NCBI GenBank assembly: GCA_903908715.1
Contig: CAIVSY010000053.1
Coordinates: 1-64,000 of the forward strand
Origin: an uncultured bacterium
Lineage (GTDB): Bacteria > Verrucomicrobiota > Kiritimatiellia > CAIKKV01 > CAITUY01
Length of the DNA stretch: 64,000 nt
Direction of reading: 5' to 3'
Shown: piece by piece, positions 32,449-42,163 of the stretch
Numbering within the stretch: the stretch's first letter is position 1
Layout: every line of letters begins with the position of its first letter
The notes under the pieces: generated by a model
Databases searched by the model: none
The model's input: only the letters and a program-made list of their open reading frames with translations
What the model was told of the DNA's origin: nothing
Made by a program: the position numbers and the translations under genes

Positions 32449-33484
32449 AACAGCGCCTTACCCCTGGACTGCCCACATATATGAGAATCCCCCATATGCT
32501 GAGAATCAGATAGCCGGTGAGAAATAATCGGAGCGTATACAGAAGGCCTACACGTCCATCAGCCCTCCAGCGCGTATTCCCTTGCGATCTCAAGACGCCA
32601 CCTCCAAGGAACAGGCGCCGACTGCGCCGAGCCACAGCCTTGGCATAAGGAACTAGAACCAGTCGCGCAACATTATCTCCGCAATGTCCGCCATAGACCG
32701 CCAACCCCGGATCAAGCATATTTGAATTGAACCAGTGATAGCCTTGAAAGTGATAAAAGATGAGTGGCTCATGATTCACCATAACTGACTTATTACTTTT
32801 TCTTACTTGGTAGTTTTCGACATTCCATGGAGCAACATTGGCCCCAATGTGCCGACAGACGTGGACACCCTTAAACAGTGCAGGCCAGGAATCCAGGTAC
32901 TTCTGGTCTGCAAAGCGCCCATCTTCATGTCGGTCGTAACACCATTCGAGACAACGCGCACGCCACCAATCAGCACAGGCGTTTCCAGAGTCGTCGTTTC
33001 TGAACGAAATCCACCCCACATTGAATTTTCCGCTGTCCTCGTGCTTCGCTAATCGGTTTGGGAAACGGTGGGGGATGACAAGGATAGACTTATCACCCAT
33101 TTCTTGAAACAAGGACCTCCAGGACGAAAAAAAGAACAGATCGGCATCAAGGTAAGTCAATATGCGAATCTCGCGACGGGAGGACATCAGGTAACGGCAC
33201 CAACAGGAGGTGAGCGTGAAGTAGTATTCAACCTTTGATCGAGCGGTTTTCACGGAACGTAATCCTGTGTCCCATGCCTCCAACTCACCTAACCGGATGG
33301 GAATGATACCTTCGGCGTTTTCACCACTCACAACGCCATATGCCGCATCATCGAGGCACAGTACGAATAGAGCTACAGGAGTCCCAGGCTCAACTGTCAC
33401 CAGGGATTCCCACATTGCAAGCCCACGCGAGGCGTAGTTTGCGTCATAATATGTGCAAAAGTGGTACATTGTTCTTGTTCGCAC
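32414..33484 (-). CDS. GT8/GT-A-like nucleotide-diphospho-sugar transferase
   Basis: YHFCTYYDANYASRGLAMWESLV...VLCLDDAAY...RILTYLDADLFFFSSWRSLFQEMGDKSILVIPHRF...GKFNVGWISFRND. Confidence 0.75.
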   Translation of the reverse strand: MRTRTMYHFCTYYDANYASRGLAMWESLVTVEPGTPVALFVLCLDDAAYGVVSGENAEGIIPIRLGELEAWDTGLRSVKTARSKVEYYFTLTSCWCRYLMSSRREIRILTYLDADLFFFSSWRSLFQEMGDKSILVIPHRFPNRLAKHEDSGKFNVGWISFRNDDSGNACADWWRARCLEWCYDRHEDGRFADQKYLDSWPALFKGVHVCRHIGANVAPWNVENYQVRKSNKSVMVNHEPLIFYHFQGYHWFNSNMLDPGLAVYGGHCGDNVARLVLVPYAKAVARRSRRLFLGGGVLRSQGNTRWRADGRVGLLYTLRLFLTGYLILSIWGILIYVGSPGVRRCFARWDRLRGRA

Positions 33485-33496
33485 TCGAAACGCCCA

Positions 33497-34654
33497 TTAC
33501 AGCTGCCTCAGCACCTCGGAGGCGGCCGCACACACCCTCTCCACTTGTGATGCATGCAATTGCGGAAACATGGGAAGGCTGACGATCTCACGAACTATCT
33601 GATCCGTATTATCCAGAGGGACGACTGAACCATAGCACCGGTAAGGGGCTTGTTGATGTGCGGCCAAGGGATAATGTATCGCCGTAGCGATCCCGCGTTC
33701 TGACATCGCACGAATAAACGCGTCACGCCGCGGCACGCGGATCACATATTGGTGGTAAACATGTGAACATGCCTCGGGTTCAACTGGCAAGACCACACCA
33801 GTGGCCGCTAAACGTTCCGTGTAGGTATGGGCTACTGCGCGGCGTGCTTCGTTGTATTTATCAAGCGCTGGCAACTGGGCGCGCAAAATCGCCGCCTGCA
33901 ACTCATCGAGTCGCGAGTTGACACCTTCGGTTTCACTGATGTAGCGCTGTTTCCATCCGTACTGTCGCAGCGCCTTAAGAGCTTCGACATGCTCCAAACA
34001 GCCAGTGACGATAGCTCCGCCATCGCCGAACGCGCACAAGTTTTTCGTAGGATAAAAACTGAACGCACCAAAATCCGCCAATGAGCCAATTTTGGAGCCT
34101 CTAAACATAGCACCGTGCGCTTGCGCACAGTCTTCGACAACTGAAATTGCGTACTGTTTGGCGATCACCAGGACAGAAGCCATATCGGCGGGACACCCAT
34201 ATAAGTGTACCGGAATGATGGCGCGTACATTCTTGTTGGCCTGGACAAGGCGCTTTATACAGAGGGCAAGGCTGTCAGGGTCCATCGTGTAGGTAGCAGG
34301 ATCGACGTCCACAAGGGCAGGTATGCCGCCACACCGACGGATTGCGGCAACCGTCGCAACAGCAGTTAACGACACAGTAACCACATGATCACCCATTCCG
34401 ACATTACAGGCTCGAAGCGCAAGCTCAAGCGCATCGGTACCGCTCGCCACCGCCACGCAACCGGCAGCACTTTGGTACGCTGCGAATTCTCCCTCAAACC
34501 CTGAAACCTCGCGTCCAAGAATATAGGTACCGCTCGCCATAACTCGTTTCATTGCGGCGTCAATTTCATCCCGGTTCTCAAGGTAAGCGGCCAGAGGTGC
34601 GGCCTGCGGGATTCTATCAGTAGCTGCGGTGTTCACAGATAATGCTCCTTGCAC
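33497..34654 (-). CDS. DegT/DnrJ/EryC1/StrS PLP-dependent aminotransferase
   Basis: VASGTDALELALRACNVGMGDHVVTVSLTAVATVAAIRRCGGIPALVDVDPATYTMD...VVEDCAQAHGA...FSFYPTKNLCAFGDGGAIVT. Confidence 0.95.
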   Translation of the reverse strand: MQGALSVNTAATDRIPQAAPLAAYLENRDEIDAAMKRVMASGTYILGREVSGFEGEFAAYQSAAGCVAVASGTDALELALRACNVGMGDHVVTVSLTAVATVAAIRRCGGIPALVDVDPATYTMDPDSLALCIKRLVQANKNVRAIIPVHLYGCPADMASVLVIAKQYAISVVEDCAQAHGAMFRGSKIGSLADFGAFSFYPTKNLCAFGDGGAIVTGCLEHVEALKALRQYGWKQRYISETEGVNSRLDELQAAILRAQLPALDKYNEARRAVAHTYTERLAATGVVLPVEPEACSHVYHQYVIRVPRRDAFIRAMSERGIATAIHYPLAAHQQAPYRCYGSVVPLDNTDQIVREIVSLPMFPQLHASQVERVCAAASEVLRQL

Positions 34655-35616
34655 TTCTGATAGTAGTCAAAGGTCAGCCTCAATCCCCGCTCCAGCGGAA
34701 CCCGCGGCACCCAGCCGATGCAGGACCGCAGAGCTTCATCGCTCGAATAATAGTCGCCGATATCTATTTTTTTCCTGTCATCCGGGAAGTCCCTTATCTC
34801 GATCTCTCCCTCGCCATAAACACGCACCATTACTCGAGCCAAGTCCAGCAAGCTGATAATCTCACCGAACCCGCCCACATTATACACTCGTCCGCATGTT
34901 CGACTATCGCACGCGGCCATGAGCATCGCTTCGACTACATCATCTACATACGCAAAATCACGCAACTGAGCCCCACCCCATACCTCGATCTTCTTCTTGG
35001 ACATTAGCGAACGAATCCAGACGCCAAGAAACGTTTGGCGAGCATCTTTAATCCGCATGCGAGGCCCATAAGTGTTAGTAAGTCTCAGCGAGCACGTTGG
35101 GATGTTATACACGTCGTGATACAGGGTGTGGTATCCCTCCCCTGCCATCTTATTCACGCCGTTCACATCAACAGGGCGAACAGGATGCTTCTCGTCGACC
35201 GGTAAATAATCCGGACGGCCATAGATCTGTCGCGTACTGGCAAACACAATTGTCATGTCCGGATTTACGTGCCGACAGGTTTCAAGGATCGACAACTGGG
35301 CATGGCAGTTGATTTCCATATCCGTGAAAGGATCTGCCATGGAATCCATATGACTTGTCTGCCCCGCAAGGTTAAACATGACATCCTGCCCCTTCAGCAG
35401 GCATCGTAAACTGTACCTGTCTCTAACGTCGGATATATTTAGTCTAACATCACTAGGAAGGCCTTGGAGGTTTTGAAGATTTCCGCCGTATTCCGGAATA
35501 AGGCTGTCCACCAGGGTTAACTTCGCGCCCTCCTTGGCAAGCCGATGCGCCAGGTTTGACCCGATAAATCCAGCCCCCCCCGTAATAATGACCTTTTTAT
35601 CGATCCAGAAACTCAT
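34633..35616 (-). CDS. NAD-dependent epimerase/dehydratase (extended SDR)
   Basis: KVIITGGAGFIGSNLAHRLAKEGAKLTLVDSL...VMFNLAGQTSHMDSMADP...RLTNTYGPRMR. Confidence 0.92.
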   Translation of the reverse strand: MSFWIDKKVIITGGAGFIGSNLAHRLAKEGAKLTLVDSLIPEYGGNLQNLQGLPSDVRLNISDVRDRYSLRCLLKGQDVMFNLAGQTSHMDSMADPFTDMEINCHAQLSILETCRHVNPDMTIVFASTRQIYGRPDYLPVDEKHPVRPVDVNGVNKMAGEGYHTLYHDVYNIPTCSLRLTNTYGPRMRIKDARQTFLGVWIRSLMSKKKIEVWGGAQLRDFAYVDDVVEAMLMAACDSRTCGRVYNVGGFGEIISLLDLARVMVRVYGEGEIEIRDFPDDRKKIDIGDYYSSDEALRSCIGWVPRVPLERGLRLTFDYYQKCKEHYL

Positions 35617-36359
35617 GTCTTCACCGCTTTCTTTCGAACCAAGACTACATTATCCAGATAGAGGTCATCATTCGTCGGCAGAACTCGATACAAAAGCAAC
35701 CCTGCAATATTGACGGGGAATATAAACATAAGCATGAGGATCACATTGACAACTCTGTTGGCAACATGCAACCGCTTGTAAATATAGGCGCAGACCAGCT
35801 GGCAAATCACGCGCAGATCGGGCAAGGTCTTCTTCTGTTCGAGAATCTCAAAACCACTATCCGCAAGCAACCGCTTTAAGCCATACGATGTATAACGCAT
35901 GTAGTCGTGAGGCTGTTCGTGTTCATCCCATATGAACGGTGTTGTGATTAGTAACCGGCCATTCGGCTTCAACACCCGACATATCTCGAAAAGAAGCGTG
36001 CGGGCGTCAAAGACATGTTCCAGCACCTGCGTACACAAGGCCGAATCAAAGGATTCATCCGGGAAAGGGAAACCAGCGTTTTTGTAATAGACATCAGCAG
36101 CTCCGTTCAGCCGAGCTGATTCCGTATCATATTCCATTCCAATGTATTCTGACGCCACCACCAATTTCTGGTATGGCTTGCATCCACAGCCAATGTCAAG
36201 AAGTCGCCCCGTCAGCTCGCTTCCCTTTTGCTTTAGAACCCCATATAGAGCCGCTCGGGCAAAATAAAAGGGATTTACCATGACCCCGAGACATCCAGGA
36301 GCAAATGCCTGTCGGTCAATAGCCCGCCACAACCTCCACACTATACGATTCATCCACAT
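35613..36359 (-). CDS. Class I SAM methyltransferase
   Basis: GRLLDIGCGCKPYQKLVVASEYIGMEYD...FPFPDESFDSALCTQVLEHVFDARTLLFEICRVLKPNGRLLITTPF. Confidence 0.92.
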   Translation of the reverse strand: MWMNRIVWRLWRAIDRQAFAPGCLGVMVNPFYFARAALYGVLKQKGSELTGRLLDIGCGCKPYQKLVVASEYIGMEYDTESARLNGAADVYYKNAGFPFPDESFDSALCTQVLEHVFDARTLLFEICRVLKPNGRLLITTPFIWDEHEQPHDYMRYTSYGLKRLLADSGFEILEQKKTLPDLRVICQLVCAYIYKRLHVANRVVNVILMLMFIFPVNIAGLLLYRVLPTNDDLYLDNVVLVRKKAVKT

Positions 36360-37192
36360 TACTTGGCCTGCTGAGACTTGAACAAGAACCCCCGGAATTC
36401 AGAAGGAATATTTGCCTTGTCAGGACAGATGAACTCAGTCATCAAGCCGTAGCGTGGTGATAGACAATCGAAGAAACGTGAACGACTCAGGAACCAACAT
36501 GGGTAGGAAGCCTCATAAATCCATGGAGGCACTCGCTGCACCGTCAACTGCGTCGTATCATCCAAGGTAAAACCCGTGCGATCAAAGACCAAGAAGGGTA
36601 TTGACAATGTACGCATCCGCGAGAGCCACTCATATGGATGCTGTATATACGCTAAAAACGCTGAACTTAACAAGACTGTCGGTTCAGTGGAACTTACAGC
36701 CTCTTCAAACGTTGCACAGAAACGCAGGTGCCCATCCTCAAATTCACGCTTCCCGACTATAACATACTGCGATTGCTCCACGATGCACCAGACTACATCG
36801 GGAAGTGATTTAAGAAAGATCTGATTCTGAAAGTAGGTCGACCCGAGAGCGCCACCCACGTCGACAACATGCAACCTACCCTGTGCAGCAGATGCCGCAT
36901 ACATGAGGCAGGACAGGAGGGGCCAATTGTAATCCTGCTGATGAAATACAAAGGAATCTCTTTCAAACGCCGCCTTGCCGTCACGCACTACTCGAGCGGC
37001 TGACAATGTCTTCTCAAAAATATTTGAAGATCCGTAGCCACTCGAGGACTTAACGGCACTTTCCCAGTCTAGATAGTTACCACTCCAGCCATAATTACCA
37101 TCACATCCTGAGTCAAAGCCCATGCTCCAGGCATGCAGGCATTTGGAGACAATTCGTTTCCCAAAAGAGCGACCTCTTTGCTTCAATATCAT
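36359..37192 (-). CDS. TIGR04325-like methyltransferase
   Basis: YGWSGNYLDWESAVKSSSGYGSSNIFEKTLSAARVVRDGKAAFERDSFVFHQQDYNWPLLSCLMYAASAAQGRLHVVDVGGALGSTYFQN. Confidence 0.8.
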   Translation of the reverse strand: MILKQRGRSFGKRIVSKCLHAWSMGFDSGCDGNYGWSGNYLDWESAVKSSSGYGSSNIFEKTLSAARVVRDGKAAFERDSFVFHQQDYNWPLLSCLMYAASAAQGRLHVVDVGGALGSTYFQNQIFLKSLPDVVWCIVEQSQYVIVGKREFEDGHLRFCATFEEAVSSTEPTVLLSSAFLAYIQHPYEWLSRMRTLSIPFLVFDRTGFTLDDTTQLTVQRVPPWIYEASYPCWFLSRSRFFDCLSPRYGLMTEFICPDKANIPSEFRGFLFKSQQAK

Positions 37193-38190
37193 CCCCCTCT
37201 CCCATATTTGCGAAGCATTTCCCGAATCATTCGCATAATCGACCGTACGCGTTCTTCAGCTAAGAACCAAATAGTGGGACGGCTGCCGCATTCTCTTTGC
37301 CAGATGCCTTTGACATCAGGATGCTCAACGGGCCGAGGCCATACAGCGGGCGTGGGAGGCACTGACCGAAGTGGCGGATTCGCCCATGATTCGTCGGGGG
37401 AGTTTGTAGCGGAGTCGTCAAATCCAATATGCTCAACCATGCTCCAAGGTGGGCGCACGCATAGCCCACCTTTAATAATATGTTGATAGAGGAACCTTAC
37501 AGCCCAGAGATTCCGGCTCTTCTCGAGTCCGGCCAGCGCGACCAAATCAGCACCGTACTTATAGATATCTATTCTTTTTTGCTTACATCGCACCAGCAAT
37601 TGTCGAGAGTCAATGTCCATTCCGGCCCATGCCCTGGCCCAGGTCCCCCACACCCAGCACTCTGCTCGACCGTCAAAATAAGGCATCTCCCCCACATCTG
37701 CCGGAGTGACCCGCGGGTGCGTCCAAGCTGTCACGCTCATGACTTTACTGTCTTCACGATATCGCTCCATGGCTGCGCACATGTATCGGTACGTCCCCGG
37801 CACGCAGACCAAATCATCCTCATATACAATGACGGCTTCGTGTTTACGGAGGACTTCCCCTACTCCAATAAGAATAGATCTCCCTAGCCCGAGGTTTTCG
37901 ACGCGTTCAGTGATTGCAACTTCACACCAGTCAATCCCTCGAACCAAGGTCCGAACCTCATTAACCTTTGCCTTAGCCGCAGCATCCCGTGGGCCATCAC
38001 TAAAGACGTACAACAGCGGAATGCGGTTTTCACGCAAGCATGTGAGGGTTCGGCGGGCGTGTTCCGGCCTTGCATACACAAAGAGCACCACGGGTACAGG
38101 AGGCACCGAAGACGGTTTCGTGTTCTTTTCCGTTTTCACTCCTGTTGATTGCTGCGCTTTCACTGAGCCGACACCATCCTCAACCTGCAA
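37189..38190 (-). CDS. GT13/GNT-I-like glycosyltransferase
   Basis: PVVLFVYARPEHARRTLTCLRENRIPLLYVFSDGPRDAAAKAKVNEVRTLVRGIDWCEVAITERVENLGLGRSILIGVGEVLRKHEAVIVYEDDLVCVPGTYRYM. Confidence 0.75.
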   Translation of the reverse strand: MQVEDGVGSVKAQQSTGVKTEKNTKPSSVPPVPVVLFVYARPEHARRTLTCLRENRIPLLYVFSDGPRDAAAKAKVNEVRTLVRGIDWCEVAITERVENLGLGRSILIGVGEVLRKHEAVIVYEDDLVCVPGTYRYMCAAMERYREDSKVMSVTAWTHPRVTPADVGEMPYFDGRAECWVWGTWARAWAGMDIDSRQLLVRCKQKRIDIYKYGADLVALAGLEKSRNLWAVRFLYQHIIKGGLCVRPPWSMVEHIGFDDSATNSPDESWANPPLRSVPPTPAVWPRPVEHPDVKGIWQRECGSRPTIWFLAEERVRSIMRMIREMLRKYGRGG

Positions 38191-38198
38191 TGAATCTG

Positions 38199-39326
38199 TC
38201 AGGCCCGGACGAGAACAGTCAGATCTTCATCCCGACCGCATCCCAGGAAATAGTCCGCGACAACCTCAGCATGTTTGCATATATAATCGTTCAAGATCGC
38301 GTGCAAGTAGTTCACAGGGTATTCCAAACGCACACCCATTCCCAGCGCTTCCATGCCTTTGTTGATCGCATCCTGAATACATCGATTCCTGGCATTAATC
38401 CTCGGAAACTTGCATCCCGTCACCGCCATCGCCTCTCCCCTTGGCAGGTTACAGAGCATCTCAAAAAGGCCCGTAAACGCATCCGAATCATTGGGGTCAT
38501 AGCGATACTCGTGACACAGCGAAAGTCTTGTTTCCAGGCTTAGGGAGTCGACAAACCGATAAACCTGTCTATCCTCGCTTGAGATATACCGCCCCCACTT
38601 GTCACTGTTGCGGATCAGGTTCAACTTGTTGATTTCATAATGTTCCGCCATGCGCGCCCAGTTGAGAGCCCATTCAATTCCAGAATGCCGCTTCGCGTCA
38701 ACTGGATGCCACACGTGATAGATCGTTACCTTCCCATTAATCCATCGGTCCGCCAGTCCGAAATGGATGAGTCGTTGGGCCAAATCCTCATCTTCACGCC
38801 CCCATACGCGATAATACTCATCGAAACCTCGCACTTGTACGATAGCAGGCAACGGAAAGCACTGGCAGGTACCCCTGTGCGTTCTAGCCGTCGAATGCGC
38901 GATGATTTGCGCAGAAGTTAATTGCGTATAATCTGACATTCCTTTCGGCATGAGTACTGGCGCACAATGTACAATGGACTGTCCATCCTGTTCCCCAAGA
39001 AGTGCGCCAAGAAAACCCTTCGAAAAAACAATGTCTACGTCAGTGGTCAGCACCGTCGATGTTCTCGCCATCCGGATACCGATATTCAGCGCGTGACTGC
39101 GGTTCCAGGGCCAGCCGCGGGTGTCAGTGTAGATATAGCGGGCGAAGGGGTATTTCTCCACCACAGCCTTGGCAGCAGCCGCCTGTTGCGGCCAACTGCC
39201 GTAGTCCACGAAGAGCACCACGAAGTCCTTGCGCGTCTGCGCGGCCAGCGAGGCCAGACACCGGTCCACCCGTTCCGGCTCGCGGTTGCGGTAGCCGAAG
39301 ATGATGGTCAATGTCGCGGCCGACAT
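38199..39326 (-). CDS. GT2/GT7-like (galactosyltransferase-type) glycosyltransferase
   Basis: MSAATLTIIFGYRNREPERVDRCLASLAAQTRKDFVVLFVDYGS...TDTRGWPWNRSHALNIGIRMARTSTVLTTDVDIVF; ORF extension to 39557 is heptamer-derived (SKVYSLL..SKVYSPKS). Confidence 0.85.
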   Translation of the reverse strand: MSAATLTIIFGYRNREPERVDRCLASLAAQTRKDFVVLFVDYGSWPQQAAAAKAVVEKYPFARYIYTDTRGWPWNRSHALNIGIRMARTSTVLTTDVDIVFSKGFLGALLGEQDGQSIVHCAPVLMPKGMSDYTQLTSAQIIAHSTARTHRGTCQCFPLPAIVQVRGFDEYYRVWGREDEDLAQRLIHFGLADRWINGKVTIYHVWHPVDAKRHSGIEWALNWARMAEHYEINKLNLIRNSDKWGRYISSEDRQVYRFVDSLSLETRLSLCHEYRYDPNDSDAFTGLFEMLCNLPRGEAMAVTGCKFPRINARNRCIQDAINKGMEALGMGVRLEYPVNYLHAILNDYICKHAEVVADYFLGCGRDEDLTVLVRA

Positions 39327-39450
39327 TGAAGACGTTAGACCTTGGACGTTGGACTCATGACAAGGGGAAGACTTTGGACTATAGACTTTAGACGTTGGAC
39401 TCATGGGGAAGAGGAGACTGTAGACCTTGGACGTTGGACTGGGTTGTGGA
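39327..39450. repeat. Heptanucleotide array upstream of GT gene
   Basis: gacgttagaccttggacgttggactcatgacaaggggaagactttggactatagactttagacgttggac. Confidence 0.8.
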
Positions 39451-39486
39451 CTTGTCATGTCTGTTGTCTGGCCATAAATTTCTCTA

Positions 39487-39915
39487 TCATCTGAGCACCA
39501 TACCGCAGGAGAGCGCAAGGAAACTTGTGACACGGGCAAGCGTTCGACTGACAACACCGGCCTCCTTCTCGACTGACCGGATGAGGCCCGCCAGTATGCG
39601 CAGGGTCTCTTCAGATGCTTCCGTTAATGTTCGTTGCTGAATTATGTCCAAGTATCCGAGTCGTCCGGCCAAATGAATGAAGTACCGCGTCTCCGATAGC
39701 GAACCTCGAGCAATGTGCAGGAAGTGAAGGTAATCCTTGAGGCTTTCCCGGGAAGATCCTTCGACAATATTTGCGGGAACGGAATAGGCAGCACGACGAA
39801 GTTGACTTGTCAGGGAATAGATTTCGTCCTTCGGAAATGATCGCGTCGCCTCGTATACCCCCACCGTTAGATCGTCCGCTTTTTTCCACGCTACTATTTT
39901 CGTATAATCACGCAT
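39487..39915 (-). CDS. Four-helix-bundle protein (23S rRNA IVS/S23-like family)
   Basis: MRDYTKIVAWKKADDLTVGVYEATRSFPKDEIYSLTSQLRRAAYSVPANIVEGSSRESLKDYLHFLHIARGSLSETRYFIHLAGRLGYL. Confidence 0.9.
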   Translation of the reverse strand: MRDYTKIVAWKKADDLTVGVYEATRSFPKDEIYSLTSQLRRAAYSVPANIVEGSSRESLKDYLHFLHIARGSLSETRYFIHLAGRLGYLDIIQQRTLTEASEETLRILAGLIRSVEKEAGVVSRTLARVTSFLALSCGMVLR

Positions 39916-39933
39916 CTTGTTTCTTTGGTCTGA

Positions 39934-39995
39934 CGACTTTGTCCATGGTCTAACGCCTATGGTCTATGGTCTAACGTCCATGGTCTATAGTCTAA
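39934..39995. repeat. Heptanucleotide array (GGTCTAN family)
   Basis: gtccatggtctaacgcctatggtctatggtctaacgtccatggtctatagtctaatc. Confidence 0.9.
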
Positions 39996-40610
39996 TCCCC
40001 CCTCCCCCTCCCACCCCACATCCTCCACATACCCCTTCGAACCTTCATAAGATACCACTTTGGCCGGGATGCCTACAACGACCGCGTTGTCCGGCACATC
40101 ACTCGTCACCACGGCGTTGGCTCCGATCGCCACGTTGTTCCCCACCGTCACCGCCCCGATCACCTTGGCCCCGGGGCCGATATATACATTGTCGCCGATC
40201 ACCGGATAGCCCTTACGCCGCCCCCGGTTCGCTTGCCCGATCGTAACCCCCGGCGAAAGGTTGCAATTCTTGCCGATCCGGCTGTGACCGTTGACGATGA
40301 TGTTTCCAAAATGCCCGATGTAGAAGCCTGGTCCGATCTGCGTCCCGTACGGGATCAGGATGCCGTACTTGAACATGCAATGCCGCAGCATGAGGCGGGC
40401 GAGGAGGTGGAGAGGAAACAGGAAGAGATTGGAGATTGGAGATTGGGTTTTCGAATTGGGATGTGTATAGGCGCAGGTACGCATCCAGAAAATGTAGGCC
40501 CAAGCCTCGCCACAGAACAGTTCGCGGAGGAAGGCCCGGACGCCTATCCGCCCACCGGTGGCGCGGTAGAGGTCGGAGCGGACCAGGGATTTGTATTCAG
40601 TGAAGGTCAT
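39957..40610 (-). CDS. Serine O-acetyltransferase-like hexapeptide acyltransferase
   Basis: IGPGFYIGHFGNIIVNGHSRIGKNCNLSPGVTIGQANRGRRKGYPVIGDNVYIGPGAKVIGAVTVGNNVAIGANAVVTSDVPDNAVVVGIPAKVV; GATTGGA heptamers encode SPISN near 40430-40450. Confidence 0.9.
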   Translation of the reverse strand: MTFTEYKSLVRSDLYRATGGRIGVRAFLRELFCGEAWAYIFWMRTCAYTHPNSKTQSPISNLFLFPLHLLARLMLRHCMFKYGILIPYGTQIGPGFYIGHFGNIIVNGHSRIGKNCNLSPGVTIGQANRGRRKGYPVIGDNVYIGPGAKVIGAVTVGNNVAIGANAVVTSDVPDNAVVVGIPAKVVSYEGSKGYVEDVGWEGEGGLDYRPWTLDHRP

Positions 40611-40733
40611 GGGGGGATGCGGTATAATGGACTACGGACTACGGAAGGAGGAGACTATGGACTATAGACTTTAGACGTTAGACTGAAGACCAAATGCGAA
40701 GACTTTGAACAGAAGCAAACGAATGATTCATGC

Positions 40734-40797
40734 TGGAGGGCGCCGCGCTGTCGGCGCCGTTCTTCCCACACCGGCGGCAACGGCGTGCCGCCCTCCA
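40734..40797. repeat. Palindromic element, full bipartite intergenic copy
   Basis: tggagggcgccgcgctgtcggcgccgttcttcccacaccggcggcaacggcgtgccgccctcca. Confidence 0.95.
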
Positions 40798-40826
40798 GGT
40801 GCTCTGGCACCGTTACAGTCTACGGA

Positions 40827-41918
40827 CTATAGTCCAACGTCCCCACTTACCATTCTCACGACTTCCCACCACGCACCGATCGCCTCCCGATACTTCGGGG
40901 GCCACAAGGCGGCCTTGATCAGATCCCGTTTGAAGGCCCTCCTGACCCGCCTCCATTCCGCCTCTTCCCCCTTCCCGTCCGTCGTCCGTAGTCCGTAGTC
41001 CGTAGTCCTATAAACACGCCCCAGCAACTCAATCCGCCGCCACCGGTCCCGGCCATGCACATTCGCCGCCGGCCGGCGCATGAGGCTCACGTCCTCGAGC
41101 GACAGGCCTGAGAACCCCGCCGCGCGAAGGTTTTCCAGCGCGATTTGGTCCGCGCAGGCCTGCTGCTCCTGATACCTGGCGAACGTGATGGCGTTGGCAT
41201 GGTTGCGAATCAACACCAGCGGCTCGGCCAGATTCGCCGCCCGCCCCCGGCGCATCAACGCCGACCACAGTCCGTAGTCCTGGGCATAGCGCAGCGATTC
41301 ATCATATTCCAACCGGTCCCTGGAGGGCGCCGCGTCCGCCCTGAGCAGCGTCGTAGGGCTGTCGGCGCCGCTCTTCGAACCATCGGCGGCAACGGCGTGC
41401 CGCCCTCCATCAATACCCTGCCGCCACATCACGCTGGAATGTCGGAACCCATTCTGCAGCAACAGGTTCCACCGCAGTGCTCGATCGCCCAGCAGCGGGA
41501 TCACCGGTTGTGGGTCAACCCGCCCAGCCTCGTCAATCCATTGCCAGCCGCACCCGAGCAACACGACATCCGGATGTGCCTCAAGGAACTCCACCTGGCG
41601 GGCCAGCCGTTCGGGACGTGAGACATCGTCGTCATCCTGGCGGGCGATATAACGCCCCGTGCAACGGGCGAGGCCGATGTTCAGGGACTTGGTGAGCCCC
41701 ACGTTGGCGGGGTTGGTGATCCGCCTGATCCGGGGATCTGAGTAGCTGTCAAGGATCGCCGCCGTCCGATCCGTTGACCCGTCATCCACGATGACGAACT
41801 CGAAATCCGTGAAGGTCTGGGCCAGGACCCCGTCCACGGCCTCGCGCAGGTACCGTTCGCCGTTGTAAACGGCCATGAGGACGCTGACGAGGGGGGGGGA
41901 TGAGGGGGAGGGGTTCAT
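40827..41918 (-). CDS. GT2 family glycosyltransferase with in-frame composite palindromic insertion
   Basis: PLVSVLMAVYNGERYLREAVDGVLAQTFTDFEFVIVDDGSTDRTAAILDSYSDPRIRRITNPANVGLTKSLNIGLARCTGRYIARQDDDDVSRPERL...VMWRQ[GIDGGRHAVAADGSKSGADSPTTLLRADAAPS]RDRLEYDESLRYAQDYGLW. Confidence 0.92.
   Translation of the reverse strand: MNPSPSSPPLVSVLMAVYNGERYLREAVDGVLAQTFTDFEFVIVDDGSTDRTAAILDSYSDPRIRRITNPANVGLTKSLNIGLARCTGRYIARQDDDDVSRPERLARQVEFLEAHPDVVLLGCGWQWIDEAGRVDPQPVIPLLGDRALRWNLLLQNGFRHSSVMWRQGIDGGRHAVAADGSKSGADSPTTLLRADAAPSRDRLEYDESLRYAQDYGLWSALMRRGRAANLAEPLVLIRNHANAITFARYQEQQACADQIALENLRAAGFSGLSLEDVSLMRRPAANVHGRDRWRRIELLGRVYRTTDYGLRTTDGKGEEAEWRRVRRAFKRDLIKAALWPPKYREAIGAWWEVVRMVSGDVGL
41321..41409. 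repeat. Palindromic element, 89-bp copy (extra ~24 bp within) inside GT2 CDS
   Basis: tggagggcgccgcgtccgccctgagcagcgtcgtagggctgtcggcgccgctcttcgaaccatcggcggcaacggcgtgccgccctcca. Confidence 0.92.
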
Positions 41919-42029
41919 GGTTACATTGGGGCGGTTGGGGGCAAGTGGTGCCGATTGATCAGTTTACAGTCTACAGTCCCTTCTAGTCCGTTTGCACGCT
42001 GGTGCCCCTGCCCAGACATCGGAGAATCT

Positions 42030-42124
42030 GAACAGAAGGAAACAAAGGAAACGAAGTTAGGAGTGATGGCTTCCGCCGAAGGCGGCAACAAAGGCCTCTT
42101 TGTTACCTTCGCTGCCTTCTGTTC
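42030..42124. repeat. ~95-bp imperfect-palindrome element, copy B
   Basis: gaacagaaggaaacaaaggaaacgaagttag...cttccgccgaaggcggcaacaaaggcctctttgttaccttcgctgccttctgttc. Confidence 0.85.
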
Positions 42125-42163
42125 GAACTCTTCGCATCTGGTCTTCAGTCTTCAGTCTACAGT

